Below, piece after piece: positions 8,372 to 17,387 of a DNA stretch of 64,000 nucleotides (positions within the stretch are counted from its first letter, which is position 1; every line of letters begins with the position of its first letter). The notes under the pieces are model-generated. The model made no database searches, was not told the origin of the DNA, and saw nothing but the letters and a program-made list of their open reading frames with translations. Source of the stretch: 2-12-FULL-41-17 sp964562855 (GTDB taxonomy: Bacteria > Patescibacteriota > Microgenomatia > Curtissbacterales > GWA2-41-24); the NCBI GenBank assembly GCA_964562855.1, contig CAZLVB010000001.1:11263-75262 (forward strand). The letters are read 5' to 3'. Made by a program: the position numbers and the translations under genes.

Positions 8372-9266
8372 GCGGTCCTCGCTTGCGCTGCGGGCCTAGA
8401 GTGGTGAGTGACGAGTCGAAAATAAGATAAGGCAATTTTGTCAGGGCCCAAACGAAACCGGTAAAGAAAGCTAAATCGAGAGACGCTAGAGCTTTGAGAA
8501 AATGGTAAGGGAGCCATAGGAGATGTTGAATAATCCAAAAAGGATCGGCAATATTTTTCCAAACAAAAAGGAATTGATTTCTATAAGAAACGGCCTTTAC
8601 TAAAAACAAAGATTTTGAGGTTTTAATGGCGCCCTCCTGGTGAAAATGGTCGACTTTGGATTTTAGTTCGAAAAAACATTTATATCCTGATCGCCAAGCT
8701 CGCAAAGATAGATCTATATCTTCCCAATAAAACGGCGCAAATACTTCGTCGAAGCCATTAAGCTCTAAAAATTTTTTTTTATCAAAAATTCCAGAACCTC
8801 CCGAAACCCAAAGGGTTTCTCCGCTGTTTGACGGTAATTTAAAGTGACTCACGAATCCTTTCGTAAAAGATGCGCCACCTTTACCGCGAATTACCACCTT
8901 ACCATCCTCAGGACTCATATCAGCAAAACCCACGGCAAACATTTTCTGATCTTTAAAATATTTTAGTGAATCTTTAAGAAAATTTTCTTTCGGTAAAACA
9001 TCGGAGTTGAGAAGAACAACCAGGCTTCCAGAGGCTGTTTTAACTCCTTCGTTAACTGCCGCAGCGAACCCGCGGTTTTGCGAAAATTGTATTATTTTTA
9101 TTTTCCTAAAATTTTTTTTGAGATATTGTACCGACTGATCAGTTGATGCGTCATCAACTACAATAATCTCGCAGTTTTTGCAGTTCTTTATAACAGCCGG
9201 AAGGTTTTTGGCAAGCAGGTGCCTGCCATTGTAATTAGGAATGATTACTGATATTTTTTCTTCCAT
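8307..9266 (-). CDS. GT2 family glycosyltransferase, rhamnosyltransferase-like
   Basis: 319 residues. IIPNYNGRHLL (8-18), VVDDASTD (36-43), NRGFAAAVNEG and the DXD-type NSD (87-89) define a GT2 catalytic domain. WEDIDLSLRAWRSGY is the acceptor-side motif common in WcaA/rhamnosyl-type enzymes. A hydrophobic region near 240-285 suggests membrane association. The last ~35 residues (from about SSLTTLGPQ) are encoded by a GC-rich repeat, so the C-terminus is likely extended relative to relatives. It overlaps the downstream GT2 by 65 nt and the upstream YfhO-type gene by 22 nt. Sugar specificity is unknown. Confidence 0.85.
   Translation of the reverse strand: MEEKISVIIPNYNGRHLLAKNLPAVIKNCKNCEIIVVDDASTDQSVQYLKKNFRKIKIIQFSQNRGFAAAVNEGVKTASGSLVVLLNSDVLPKENFLKDSLKYFKDQKMFAVGFADMSPEDGKVVIRGKGGASFTKGFVSHFKLPSNSGETLWVSGGSGIFDKKKFLELNGFDEVFAPFYWEDIDLSLRAWRSGYKCFFELKSKVDHFHQEGAIKTSKSLFLVKAVSYRNQFLFVWKNIADPFWIIQHLLWLPYHFLKALASLDLAFFTGFVWALTKLPYLIFDSSLTTLGPQRKRGPHGTVYHSPLSDREVLVKFEKS
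8341..8417. repeat. GC-rich repeat element across the junction of two GT2 genes
   Basis: Direct repeats GTGGTGAGTGA (8348-8358 and 8401-8411) flank a core rich in CG that contrasts with the AT-rich surroundings. It encodes the C-terminal tail of the 8307-9266 product and, in another frame, the N-terminus and ATG of the 7550-8371 product. Repeat nature is inferred from the direct repeats and composition. Confidence 0.5.
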
Positions 9267-11572
9267 CCAATTAAAAATAAAGCCAGTAATATTACCGAGG
9301 CTGCCGAAATATATAAACCATTATAAAATGAGCGGGGTCTGAATCTAAATTCAACAATGTGCTCACCTTCCGGGATAAGCACTGACTGAAACATGTAATT
9401 GACCTTTTTTATTTCCGTCATTTCGTCGTCAATAAATGCTTGCCATCCCGGGTAATAAGGATTGGAGACGACAAGTGGGGCTTTTTTGTCTGAGCTTACC
9501 TTCAGTCTAAAAAATTGATCTTCATATTTGATAAAATCAACATTGCTTTGAAATTCTTGTCTTGGAAACGAAAACGATGTCGAAACAGAACTTTCTGACA
9601 AGTCAAAATTTTTGTCAATCATCTTTTCTAGCTCTTCTTCTGGGCTTCTAACCTGTATCACTTCTTTAACAAAAAAGGCTCTCGGTAAGGAATTTTTGTC
9701 TTTAAAAATTTTAGTTTCACCTTCTTGAAATATTTTTTCCAATCCCTCTTTATTTAAATCGTCGAATGTGACTATGTACCTGGTGTTTAAAAAATTTGAT
9801 ATTTTGCTATCAAATTTTTGGGGTGTAACAAAACGATTAAATGAGCCTGGTTCACTAACTTTCCCAGACTCCCAAACAGTAACTAATTGAGCATAATTTT
9901 TGAGAAATAGCGGGTCATAGCCTGCGACATTTTCTAATTTATAAACAGCAGAAGTGTTTGCGTTTAGAATTCTTCGATCGGTTGTAAGCAATCTGAAAGG
10001 TTTTGGCTGGCTTGAGAGAAAATCGGTTGTATTTGTATTTGGAAAAATCCAGGATAATTTTGAAAATGACGTAAATTTATAAGCGAAACGAAAAAGTTCC
10101 GCCAAAGTTAATACTAAGATAGCTGATATGATTAGTGGTCTTAGATTCTTCAGGACTGACGAGAGTAAAAGTAATAAGGTGAAAGAAGCCGCTACAGTGA
10201 CCGGAAGAATTAAATTTCGAAATGCAACTCGATAGGGGTCAAAGCCGTAAATCTGAGAAAAATTATTTCTATTTAATAAAGTGTAAGCGAATAAAAATGT
10301 TAATCCAGCTAACACAGACAAGGCTACAAGAAATATTTGTTTAGATTTAGATTTTTTTTGTAATTGTTCAAATCCGAAACTGGCAAGTGTGACTAGAGAA
10401 AAAGCTAATACAAAAATGATTCTTGAGGGTTGCATTGAGGAGAGAAACGGAAAATTATATTTGTAAGGAATTATTGATATCGGGTTTCTTAAAGCAAGCA
10501 ATGCCGAAACAATTGCAATAGATACAAAAAAAATGTGCACTTTACTTCTTTTCCCAAACAAAATTGATAGTGCAAAAATAAAAGGGATTATCCCAACATA
10601 AGGAACAAACTCAGCATAATTCCACACGCCCCAATAATTGTATGTAGTTGGATTACCAAAATAGTCGGGGGCTACAATCTGCGCAAGCTGCTTAAAGGGT
10701 ATAAACCAGTCCTCTCTTTGTGGAAAATAGCCCTGATCAATACTTCTTGCAGAATAATTAATAAATTCTAAAGACGGTAAAATTTGTATTGCTGTTGCAC
10801 CTAAACCTAAAATAACAGTTGCTAAAGTCGGGATAACTAAATCTTTTCTTGGAGACTGAAAGAACTTAAAAAGCAAGTAAATCAAAATTAAAGATATTGA
10901 ATAAAAAGCGGTCTGCCAGTGACCAGCGAAAACTATCTGGGAGATAGTAAATGCTAAAAGCAAAAGCCAAAATTTAAGACGACTTTTAAAAAATTTATTG
11001 ATTGAGTAAAGACTTAATGGAAGCCAAACCGCAGCTGCAGTTACGGTTCCCCACATAAGCCATACCATAAAAAAACTAGTAAACGGTAAGACTATTGCTC
11101 CAAAAAGAGAAGCCAGATTGGAAAGATCAAGGCTTTTTAAAAAAAGATACATAAAAAATGCGGTTAAAATCGGGATCAAAATTATTTCTGTTGACCAAGC
11201 AGCATTAAAAGGTAGAATGAAAAATAAGACGTTAAAAATCTGAAATGGTGCGGATTGAATGTTGGCTAGCAAAGGCTGTCCAGAGAAACTGTATGGATTC
11301 CAGAGAGGAAGTTCAAGCTTTTTAAAATTTTCAATCGTCAGATATCTCCAGGGATAGGTTTGCAAAACAGGATCGGTAGTTAAGGGATTTTTGACTGGAA
11401 ACTTGCCAGGAAGAAAGCCGTCGAAAGACTGGTCGCGCCATGGATGATAAAGGCCAAGTAGACTATCTGTGGGGATAGGTACTTTACCGGTGAGTAGTTT
11501 TGGCAAAAAAAAGGAGAAAACGATTATACAGGCAAGGATGGCGAAAATCGACTTAAAAAAGTATTTTTTCAT
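9245..11572 (-). CDS. YfhO-family polytopic membrane protein (putative GT-C glycosyltransferase)
   Basis: 775 residues with about 13 hydrophobic segments. Family hallmarks are the N-terminal PIPTDSL loop, TDPVLQTYPWR (about 66-76) and LPLWNPYSFSGQPLLAN (about 88-104). The C-terminal beta domain starts at NPYYPGWQAFIDDE and is followed by a last helix and a KKK tail. YfhO of Gram-positive bacteria is linked to glycosylation of lipoteichoic acid, and the family is GT-C-like; which polymer is modified here is unknown. It overlaps the GT4 gene upstream by 20 nt and the GT2 gene downstream by 22 nt. A paralog lies at 28131-30545. Confidence 0.8.
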   Translation of the reverse strand: MKKYFFKSIFAILACIIVFSFFLPKLLTGKVPIPTDSLLGLYHPWRDQSFDGFLPGKFPVKNPLTTDPVLQTYPWRYLTIENFKKLELPLWNPYSFSGQPLLANIQSAPFQIFNVLFFILPFNAAWSTEIILIPILTAFFMYLFLKSLDLSNLASLFGAIVLPFTSFFMVWLMWGTVTAAAVWLPLSLYSINKFFKSRLKFWLLLLAFTISQIVFAGHWQTAFYSISLILIYLLFKFFQSPRKDLVIPTLATVILGLGATAIQILPSLEFINYSARSIDQGYFPQREDWFIPFKQLAQIVAPDYFGNPTTYNYWGVWNYAEFVPYVGIIPFIFALSILFGKRSKVHIFFVSIAIVSALLALRNPISIIPYKYNFPFLSSMQPSRIIFVLAFSLVTLASFGFEQLQKKSKSKQIFLVALSVLAGLTFLFAYTLLNRNNFSQIYGFDPYRVAFRNLILPVTVAASFTLLLLLSSVLKNLRPLIISAILVLTLAELFRFAYKFTSFSKLSWIFPNTNTTDFLSSQPKPFRLLTTDRRILNANTSAVYKLENVAGYDPLFLKNYAQLVTVWESGKVSEPGSFNRFVTPQKFDSKISNFLNTRYIVTFDDLNKEGLEKIFQEGETKIFKDKNSLPRAFFVKEVIQVRSPEEELEKMIDKNFDLSESSVSTSFSFPRQEFQSNVDFIKYEDQFFRLKVSSDKKAPLVVSNPYYPGWQAFIDDEMTEIKKVNYMFQSVLIPEGEHIVEFRFRPRSFYNGLYISAASVILLALFLIGWKKKYQ

Positions 11573-12602
11573 ATTCCCCTATAAACTTTTTTGCACTGAA
11601 CCGTCGACTACTCAGAATTGCATTTTGCGAGAGTTTCGCAAGTTTTTCTTTATCGTTTATTAGATTTAAAGTGAACTCATAAAGCTGGGTTTTCGTTGAC
11701 CAGAGCAATCCGTTCTTCTCATGTGTAACTATTTCCTTCTGTCCGCCTTTACCAATCACAATCGGCACAGCTCCTGCTGCTTGAGCTTCTACCGTGGCTA
11801 TACCAAAGTGCTCCATTTTTTGAGGATTGCTTTCTTCGTCTTCACCAAAACCCGTAGCATGCCAGTAAATTGAGGCTTTAGAATAATATTTTCTTAATTT
11901 TTCAAAAGATAGATTCTCTACTATTCTGATTGCATGACCCAGGGTACTTTTTTTTAATCTTCTCAAATACTTATAGTCTTCTTTTTTTGCTTGACCAATT
12001 AACACGAGTTTCCATCCAGGAATTTTTTTGTAAAGTTCCTTAAATACTTCTATTAAAACTTCTTGTTTTTTGGGGTGAAGCTGATTCTGGCTGAATCTTC
12101 CGACAGACAATATTAGTTTGTCTTTTTCCCCTTTTTTTATCGAGTCTATTTCTACTGGAGGGTAGACAACTTGCGAGTTGACACCGTAACTTTTATCGAT
12201 ATACCCTTTAGTGAACTTAGAATTCGTAACCACCCATTTGAACCTTTTTAAATTTATCTTAGTTTTAAGACTAATTTTTGAAAATTTGAATGGAACTTGA
12301 AAATGGAGAATATTTTTTGATGCTAAACTAAAAGGCACGCTACCATCGGATAAAATAAAAATGCAATTATAGCCAAGGGTTGCAAATGATTTTTCCAATA
12401 AATTTTTTTTAAATATGTTTTCTACAAATCTTGTCCTAGAAAGGTCTATCTTTAAAAATTTCGCAAGAGGTGCCTTAATTTGCGAATCATCCCAGAAAAT
12501 ATCTACAATATGTTCTCGGGAAAGATGCGCGGCCAATGTCAACATGTATCTTTCCCCGCCTCCAAATGTATCTAGATAGGGACTAAAAAAACCAAACCTC
12601 AT
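11553..12602 (-). CDS. GT4 family glycosyltransferase (GT-B fold)
   Basis: 349-residue cytoplasmic retaining glycosyltransferase. The N-terminal Rossmann domain has the donor-side glycine motif TFGGGERYM (12-20). The C-terminal domain has SVGRF (166-170) with K178/K179 close by, and the EX7E-type catalytic motif EHFGIATVE (264-272) followed by AQAAGAVPIV and GKGGQKEIV, which bind the nucleotide sugar. The length is normal for GT4. Its start overlaps the stop of the methyltransferase gene as ATGA. It probably adds one sugar to a lipid-linked glycan before flipping; donor identity cannot be told. Confidence 0.88.
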   Translation of the reverse strand: MRFGFFSPYLDTFGGGERYMLTLAAHLSREHIVDIFWDDSQIKAPLAKFLKIDLSRTRFVENIFKKNLLEKSFATLGYNCIFILSDGSVPFSLASKNILHFQVPFKFSKISLKTKINLKRFKWVVTNSKFTKGYIDKSYGVNSQVVYPPVEIDSIKKGEKDKLILSVGRFSQNQLHPKKQEVLIEVFKELYKKIPGWKLVLIGQAKKEDYKYLRRLKKSTLGHAIRIVENLSFEKLRKYYSKASIYWHATGFGEDEESNPQKMEHFGIATVEAQAAGAVPIVIGKGGQKEIVTHEKNGLLWSTKTQLYEFTLNLINDKEKLAKLSQNAILSSRRFSAKKFIGEYEKILF

Positions 12603-13309
12603 ACTTTTTGAATTACAACGTATGCTCGATTAACCAAATCCGAGTAATCCTTATATGTCAAAAAATGGTACAGCGCAGGATTAGTAAGAAGATTAAAAAC
12701 CAACTTCGTAAAATAAATAAACTTTCTGACATATTTAATCTGAGGATCAAATATAAAAATCCGAAAGAGAATATTATTAATGTTTAGATTCCCTGAGTAG
12801 AAAACTTTAGCTTTGAAATCGCCGCGATAATTTTCGATCTCATCATTAGTTGGCAAACCGTATTTAATATGTTCTTTTAAGTATTGAACATTTATACCCT
12901 TTGCCTCCAAAAATTTTTGGATCCTGCTTTCATAGAGTAGATGTTTTTCCGTACCGATTGGGAAAGAGACAATTAATTTTTTTTTGGTAATAACAAGTAA
13001 CTTTTGCATAAAGTATTTCCGTTCATTTTTGGGGATGTGTTCCAAAACATCAATCGATGTAACCACATCAAATGAATTTTTTTTAAAAGGAATTTTATTT
13101 TTTTTGATAATTACGTCACCACCTGTTAAATTTGCAACAACCAACTTTGATGGTTTACAAAAAAGAGATAGATGATTTAATTCTCCCCCAATATCGACTA
13201 CGGTTTCGCCTTTTCTGATTATGCCGCCCACAACTCTATGTCTTTCATAAACGTCGTAGGGCAAAAAGAGTTTTTTAAACTGCAAGCTGTCTATATTTCT
13301 GTTTAACAT
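12599..13309 (-). CDS. Class I SAM-dependent methyltransferase
   Basis: 236 residues. VVDIGGELNHLSLF (37-50) is motif I of a Rossmann methyltransferase, with GGE instead of the more usual GxG, and SFDVVTSIDVLEHIP (79-93) is the Methyltransf_11-type motif around the active site. LIVSFPIG (112-119) is the post-motif strand. Located between a GT4 and a GT2 gene with short overlaps, it may methylate a sugar or cap a glycan chain; acceptor unknown. The basic C-terminal region could contact membrane or glycan lipid. Confidence 0.75.
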   Translation of the reverse strand: MLNRNIDSLQFKKLFLPYDVYERHRVVGGIIRKGETVVDIGGELNHLSLFCKPSKLVVANLTGGDVIIKKNKIPFKKNSFDVVTSIDVLEHIPKNERKYFMQKLLVITKKKLIVSFPIGTEKHLLYESRIQKFLEAKGINVQYLKEHIKYGLPTNDEIENYRGDFKAKVFYSGNLNINNILFRIFIFDPQIKYVRKFIYFTKLVFNLLTNPALYHFLTYKDYSDLVNRAYVVIQKV

Positions 13310-14045
13310 CGTTTTGAATTTCCCATAAATAAGTCAAAACAATCGCCTGATGGGTTGCTTGATATAACGACTCTATTAAACCAGCAATACCATCTAGAAA
13401 TCCTCTTTTTGCAAAATATCTTCTTAAGAATTCAAAAGTCATGGCTTTTATAATTGTCAAAATAGTCACTCGGGTATTTAGTTTAGTATAAAGATCTGCT
13501 TCTGTTTTCCCCCAAGTTGTGCTTTTTTTGAGCATTTTTTCCAAACTCCTTGCCGTATAATGTAGTATCGGATATTTAAGTCGCCCGAATTCACCTTCAA
13601 TAATCGGACTTTCATGAACCTTGCCCTGCCATTCTTTAAAAGTAGACCTCTTAAATAATCTCGGAACATAATCGGGCCACCAACCTCCATGTCTAAGCCA
13701 CTTTCCCAGAATAATGTTTTTTCGGGAGATATAGAAAGCGGAGTACTTTCCGGCGATGACCGCCTTTTTAATTTCATCGATCAACTTTTCATCAAGTCTT
13801 TCGTCAGCATCGACGTATAACAACCAGTCGCCTTTTGCTTCCTTTGCTAAAAGATTGCGATTCTTGGAGAAATCCTCAAAGTTGGACCTGAGAATATTTT
13901 TTGTATATTTTTGAGCAATTTCTCGTGTTTTGTCGGTTGAGTTTTGATCACAAACGATAATTTCATTTAAAAAGTGAAGTTGGCGAAGACAATCCTCGAT
14001 CATTTCCTCCTCGTTTTTGGTCAAAATTAACGCGGAAATACTCAC
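13275..14045 (-). CDS. GT2 family glycosyltransferase, WaaE/KdtX-like
   Basis: 256 residues. ISALILTKNEEEMIEDCL (3-20), CDQNSTDKT (32-40) and the strongly diagnostic WLLYVDADERL (74-84) place it in the GT2 clade of WaaE/KdtX (beta-1,4-glucosyltransferases of LPS core) and related enzymes. The middle has KWLRHGGWWPDYVPRLFKR, and the C-terminal FLRRYFAKRGFLDGIAGL is a conserved amphipathic membrane-association segment. No LPS genes are present, so the acceptor is probably a different surface glycan. It overlaps the upstream GT2 by ATGA (4 nt). A paralog lies at 16485-17387. Confidence 0.87.
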   Translation of the reverse strand: MSISALILTKNEEEMIEDCLRQLHFLNEIIVCDQNSTDKTREIAQKYTKNILRSNFEDFSKNRNLLAKEAKGDWLLYVDADERLDEKLIDEIKKAVIAGKYSAFYISRKNIILGKWLRHGGWWPDYVPRLFKRSTFKEWQGKVHESPIIEGEFGRLKYPILHYTARSLEKMLKKSTTWGKTEADLYTKLNTRVTILTIIKAMTFEFLRRYFAKRGFLDGIAGLIESLYQATHQAIVLTYLWEIQNDVKQKYRQLAV

Positions 14046-14938
14046 TGATTAAAACTCCCTTTGCCTAAATTAAGCGTAACAAAGTCCAGGAATGCTTTTC
14101 TTTTGATTGGATCACCAAAGTTCTTTAAAATTTGTTTTGCGACTGCCAATTTAGTTTTTAATTTGGCGTACTTGATAGCAAAAAGCAATCTGTTTCTAGT
14201 GATGTAGTAATCCTGAAGTAAAGAACCGGATCCCCCTGCTGAACCTGCATTTTTATGCCAAATAATAGCTTGCGGCGCAAACATTATTGAAAGATTTGCT
14301 TTTTTTGCTCTGACACAAAAATCCATATCCTCAAGATATAAAAAATATTTCTCGTCAAAATAGCCGATTTTTTCCCAAACTTTTCTTTTGACAAACATGC
14401 ACGCACCGGTAGCGTAGTTTATTTCCTTACTCGTGGCAAATTGACCACGATCTACCTCATCCACGCCCACATGGATACCGATAATATTTTGCCAATCAAT
14501 CTTGCCACCGGCATACCAGATAATTTTTCCAAGATCAGTTGTTTTATAACGGTTCTTATGAAACTCGAAGCCCTTTGCAAAGTAAATTTTAGGAGAAATA
14601 ATATCTGCTTTTTTTGCTCCACTTAATAATTCAGTCAAAAGGTTTGAGTCAACAAGGGTATCGTTGTTTAGAATAAGTAAGTAGTCGGCACCTCTTTTTA
14701 TCGCCTCTTTAATGCCGGCATTGTTGCCTCCACTATAGCCTAAATTTCTTTCGAGTGATATCAGATGAATGTCTTGTAACCTTGACAAAGCTTCAGCCGA
14801 TCCATCGCCAGAACCATTATCCACGACGATAGTCTCGATCTTGAAATTGCCGCTTTTGACTCTTCGCAAAGAATCTAAACAGGATAAGGTATTTTCAAGG
14901 CCTTGGTAATTTAAAATAATAATTGCTATTTTAGGCAT
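14042..14938 (-). CDS. GT2 family glycosyltransferase, rhamnosyltransferase-like
   Basis: 298 residues. IIILNYQGLENT (6-17), IVVDNGSGDGS (37-47), RNLGYSGGNNAGI and LNNDT (90-94, DXD position) define the rhamnosyltransferase-like GT2 subgroup. LYLEDMDFCVRAKKA is the acceptor-side ED-D motif and IIWHKNAGSAGG follows. The C-terminal region is basic and amphipathic. It shares one base (A of TAA/TG-type junction at 14938) with the upstream GT-C gene, so translation is coupled. Probable role: adding a deoxysugar or hexose to a lipid-linked chain in the cytoplasm. Confidence 0.87.
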   Translation of the reverse strand: MPKIAIIILNYQGLENTLSCLDSLRRVKSGNFKIETIVVDNGSGDGSAEALSRLQDIHLISLERNLGYSGGNNAGIKEAIKRGADYLLILNNDTLVDSNLLTELLSGAKKADIISPKIYFAKGFEFHKNRYKTTDLGKIIWYAGGKIDWQNIIGIHVGVDEVDRGQFATSKEINYATGACMFVKRKVWEKIGYFDEKYFLYLEDMDFCVRAKKANLSIMFAPQAIIWHKNAGSAGGSGSLLQDYYITRNRLLFAIKYAKLKTKLAVAKQILKNFGDPIKRKAFLDFVTLNLGKGSFNQ

Positions 14939-16434
14939 CAGGATTCCTTATCTGCTTTCGACAGTCTGTAAAGATGAATTCCGTTTTGTATAGACCACGT
15001 TTTTTCTATTTTAATAGGTTTAAAAACAGCCACTTCCCAAACGGTATAATTTTCAATCATTTGAGGTGTGTCTCTAGAAATTAAGTAAAGTATGTCAGAT
15101 TCTGGATATTGCTCTACATCTAGAGGTTTTTTATTGTTTATATCCACTAAGTATCTATAAGGACGAGCTCTCGTATCTCCGTCTAGGGTTGCAGCAATAT
15201 TAAATTTTTTGAAATCGTTTACATCATCAACAATAATCTTTGATGCTTTTTTAATACCAACCAAATTCCACCCTTTTGGCATTGTATAACCTTCAAGTCG
15301 ATTGAGGTTCAAATTTAAAAGATTCTGCATGAGCATTTGAAATACCAATAACAAAATAAAGGCTTTAATGAGAAAATGGCCAAACAGACTATATATAGTT
15401 ACTAGTGATATAGAAAAGATAAGAATTAGCGCTACATAAGAGGGTGAAAGATAATGCAAATTTACCCCCTGAGAATAAAATCCCAGTAAAAACAAATTTA
15501 TAATTATTGTTATCACTAAAAATAAAACTACGTCTGTTTTCTCCCTATTTTTCAATAGATATACAATAACTCCTACAAGCATAATAAGAACTATTGGTAA
15601 AACATAATAACCGTTGATATGGAGAATTATATAAAATAAATTTTCTATTGAATCTTTAAGGTTTTGGAAAAAATTGTTGGTAGTTAAAAAATTTTGATTA
15701 TTATTTAATTGTTTTAGAAATTCGTTGGTTATAAAAAAACCATGGCGTATTTCAAACAAAATTTGGGGAGAAATCGCAACAAGGAAACCTAGAACTATTT
15801 TAAATAAATTAACAAACCTGTTCCGAAAGATTGTAAAGACTATTATTGCGATTATTTGCGAAACTGCGATGTAATGGAGCTGAAAAAGAATCCCGGCGGA
15901 AAATCCGATTAAAAATATCGCCAAAAAACTCTTGGAAATTTTTTTTATTAATAAGAAATAAAAAAATATACCAAGAGCCGAGAAGAAGGGAATCATGTGG
16001 GGGTTAGATGGAGCTCTAGATTGATCTATCAATAAGGGGTTAGATGCAAAAAGAAGACTGGCAATAATGGCTACAGGCTTAGCATAAAATTTGGTAGCTA
16101 CTAAGTAAATTAACAGCAGAGTAAAAATCGAAAGGATAACTGTTAAAATTGCAGGTCCTATCGGATCATAGTTGGTAAAAAATAATGAGGGAGCAATAAT
16201 GTAATAATATGCCGGCCCAAGAAAAAGTTGGCCAATATTATTGTAAGGACCAATTTTCGGACCAAGTAAGGTGAATTTCTGATCAACAATCATTCTTTTT
16301 ACAATTAAAAAATCGTAACCTTGGTCACCCCCAAAGGTAGTTAGTGTTTCAAGTCGCCAAAACCTTATAAAAGCTGCGGCAATTATTATTAAAATAATCA
16401 GCCAGTGTGAAAAAACAAATTTCTTCAAATTCAC
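14938..16434 (-). CDS. GT-C membrane glycosyltransferase, 'GGDQGYD' subfamily
   Basis: 498 residues, about 11-12 hydrophobic segments. After the first helix comes RFWRLETLTTFGGDQGYDF (24-42), then LLGPKIG and QLFLGPAYYYII. Related patterns (an acidic D-x-G-x-D-like loop followed by LGP and an aromatic membrane entry) recur in 33238-34641, 36395-37993 and 56285-57852, so these four are one paralogous subfamily distinct from the WDE group. The acidic pair in loop 1 is the likely catalytic region. The start is GTG, 7 nt downstream of TATAAT, so a leaderless transcript is predicted. Confidence 0.8.
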   Translation of the reverse strand: MNLKKFVFSHWLIILIIIAAAFIRFWRLETLTTFGGDQGYDFLIVKRMIVDQKFTLLGPKIGPYNNIGQLFLGPAYYYIIAPSLFFTNYDPIGPAILTVILSIFTLLLIYLVATKFYAKPVAIIASLLFASNPLLIDQSRAPSNPHMIPFFSALGIFFYFLLIKKISKSFLAIFLIGFSAGILFQLHYIAVSQIIAIIVFTIFRNRFVNLFKIVLGFLVAISPQILFEIRHGFFITNEFLKQLNNNQNFLTTNNFFQNLKDSIENLFYIILHINGYYVLPIVLIMLVGVIVYLLKNREKTDVVLFLVITIIINLFLLGFYSQGVNLHYLSPSYVALILIFSISLVTIYSLFGHFLIKAFILLLVFQMLMQNLLNLNLNRLEGYTMPKGWNLVGIKKASKIIVDDVNDFKKFNIAATLDGDTRARPYRYLVDINNKKPLDVEQYPESDILYLISRDTPQMIENYTVWEVAVFKPIKIEKTWSIQNGIHLYRLSKADKES

Positions 16435-16441
16435 TTGTAAA

Positions 16442-16447
16442 ATTATA
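16442..16447 (-). promoter_or_regulatory. -10 box, predicted leaderless promoter
   Basis: The minus strand reads CTGCTGATATATAAT, with TATAAT ending 7 nt before the GTG start of the 14938-16434 gene. The upstream TGCTGATAT sequence is the end of the repeated inverted-repeat element also seen at 35380 and 52880. Confidence 0.5.
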
Positions 16448-16484
16448 TATCAGCAGTATCTAACGAAGCGAGGTGAAGCTGAGC
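16446..16484. repeat. Degenerate copy of the TATATCAGCAG element
   Basis: TATATCAGCAG (16446-16456) matches the left end of the elements at 35380 and 61217. GAGCTTAG near 16481 resembles AAGCTTAG of the copy at 52880. The right end is not recognisable. It fills the 50-base gap between two glycosyltransferase genes and supplies the -10 box of the downstream gene. Confidence 0.45.
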
Positions 16485-17387
16485 TTAGAGTCTCCTTCTT
16501 AATTTATAATAAACTTTCTTGGCAGGATTTTCCTCAATCAAAGTCTGATAAATCCAGAATCTTATATCTTTCGCAGCACGAGAAAATTCTTTTAGTGTAT
16601 GTTTAAGAAAATTATCCGGTGTTAGATCCTTAAAATTTTCTTTTCTTTCCCAAACTTTAGCAAAAAAAACCAACATATAAAAAGACTGAAAAAGTGAAAG
16701 GACCAACCCGTGGAGACCGTCTTTATACCCCTTCTGGAAGAAAAAAGTCTTAACAAAATCGTTTATCGGCCAGCGAATTGCATCGTACCAGGCGATATTT
16801 TTTTCCTCTCTTAAAAAATTTTCTGTTTCTGATTCTGTATAAGTTTTATCAAGTTTTTGGATAAACTGGGAAACTGTTTCGTAATTGTGATGGATCATGG
16901 GACTCTCAAGCTGGCCGACATTTCCAGAAACTTCAAGTTTTTCGTGAACATGCTTTAGCGGAAACTTTCCTTTGCCTTTTTTGAACAGGCGCAAGTTTAG
17001 ATCGGGCCACCAGATAGAGTTTTTAATCCATTTGCCAAAGATAATGTTCTTGCGAGGAATTTCGTATCCCGAGAAATGTCTATCGTTGATTTTAGATCTA
17101 ATTTCGCCAGTTAATTTGGGTGTTAATCTCTCGTCCGCATCTAATGATAGAATCCAGTCACCAGCAGCTTTTTCAAAACCGAAGTTTTTATTTTTGTTGA
17201 GCATCACAGGGTCATTTTCTCTTACAAAAATCTTTGACGTGTACTTTCTTGCAATCTCTACGGTTTTATCGATTGAGGAATTGTCGATAAATATTATTTC
17301 GTCTGCAAGGTCCTTTACGCTTTTAAGACAATCTTCAATTTTTTTTCCCTCGTTAAATGCAGAAATAACCACACTAATTTTGCTCAT
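16485..17387 (-). CDS. GT2 family glycosyltransferase, WaaE/KdtX-like
   Basis: 300 residues, paralog of 13275-14045. ISVVISAFNEGKKIEDCL (4-21), IDNSSIDKT (34-42) and WILSLDADERL (78-88) are the GT2 motifs. NIIFGKWIKNSIWWPDLNLR matches the paralog's middle region, and FFFQKGYKDGLHGLVLSLF is the amphipathic C-terminal membrane segment. About 45 further residues, rich in Lys/Arg, follow and are absent from the paralog. The start overlaps the flippase stop by 4 nt, which fits a role in making the lipid-linked glycan that the flippase exports. Sugar unknown. Confidence 0.87.
   Translation of the reverse strand: MSKISVVISAFNEGKKIEDCLKSVKDLADEIIFIDNSSIDKTVEIARKYTSKIFVRENDPVMLNKNKNFGFEKAAGDWILSLDADERLTPKLTGEIRSKINDRHFSGYEIPRKNIIFGKWIKNSIWWPDLNLRLFKKGKGKFPLKHVHEKLEVSGNVGQLESPMIHHNYETVSQFIQKLDKTYTESETENFLREEKNIAWYDAIRWPINDFVKTFFFQKGYKDGLHGLVLSLFQSFYMLVFFAKVWERKENFKDLTPDNFLKHTLKEFSRAAKDIRFWIYQTLIEENPAKKVYYKLRRRL

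Noticed and set aside
8341..8562. Small reverse frame within the GT2 gene tail as a separate protein
   Set aside because: It is a shadow of the 8307-9266 gene and its repeat, without domain features or ribosome-binding site.
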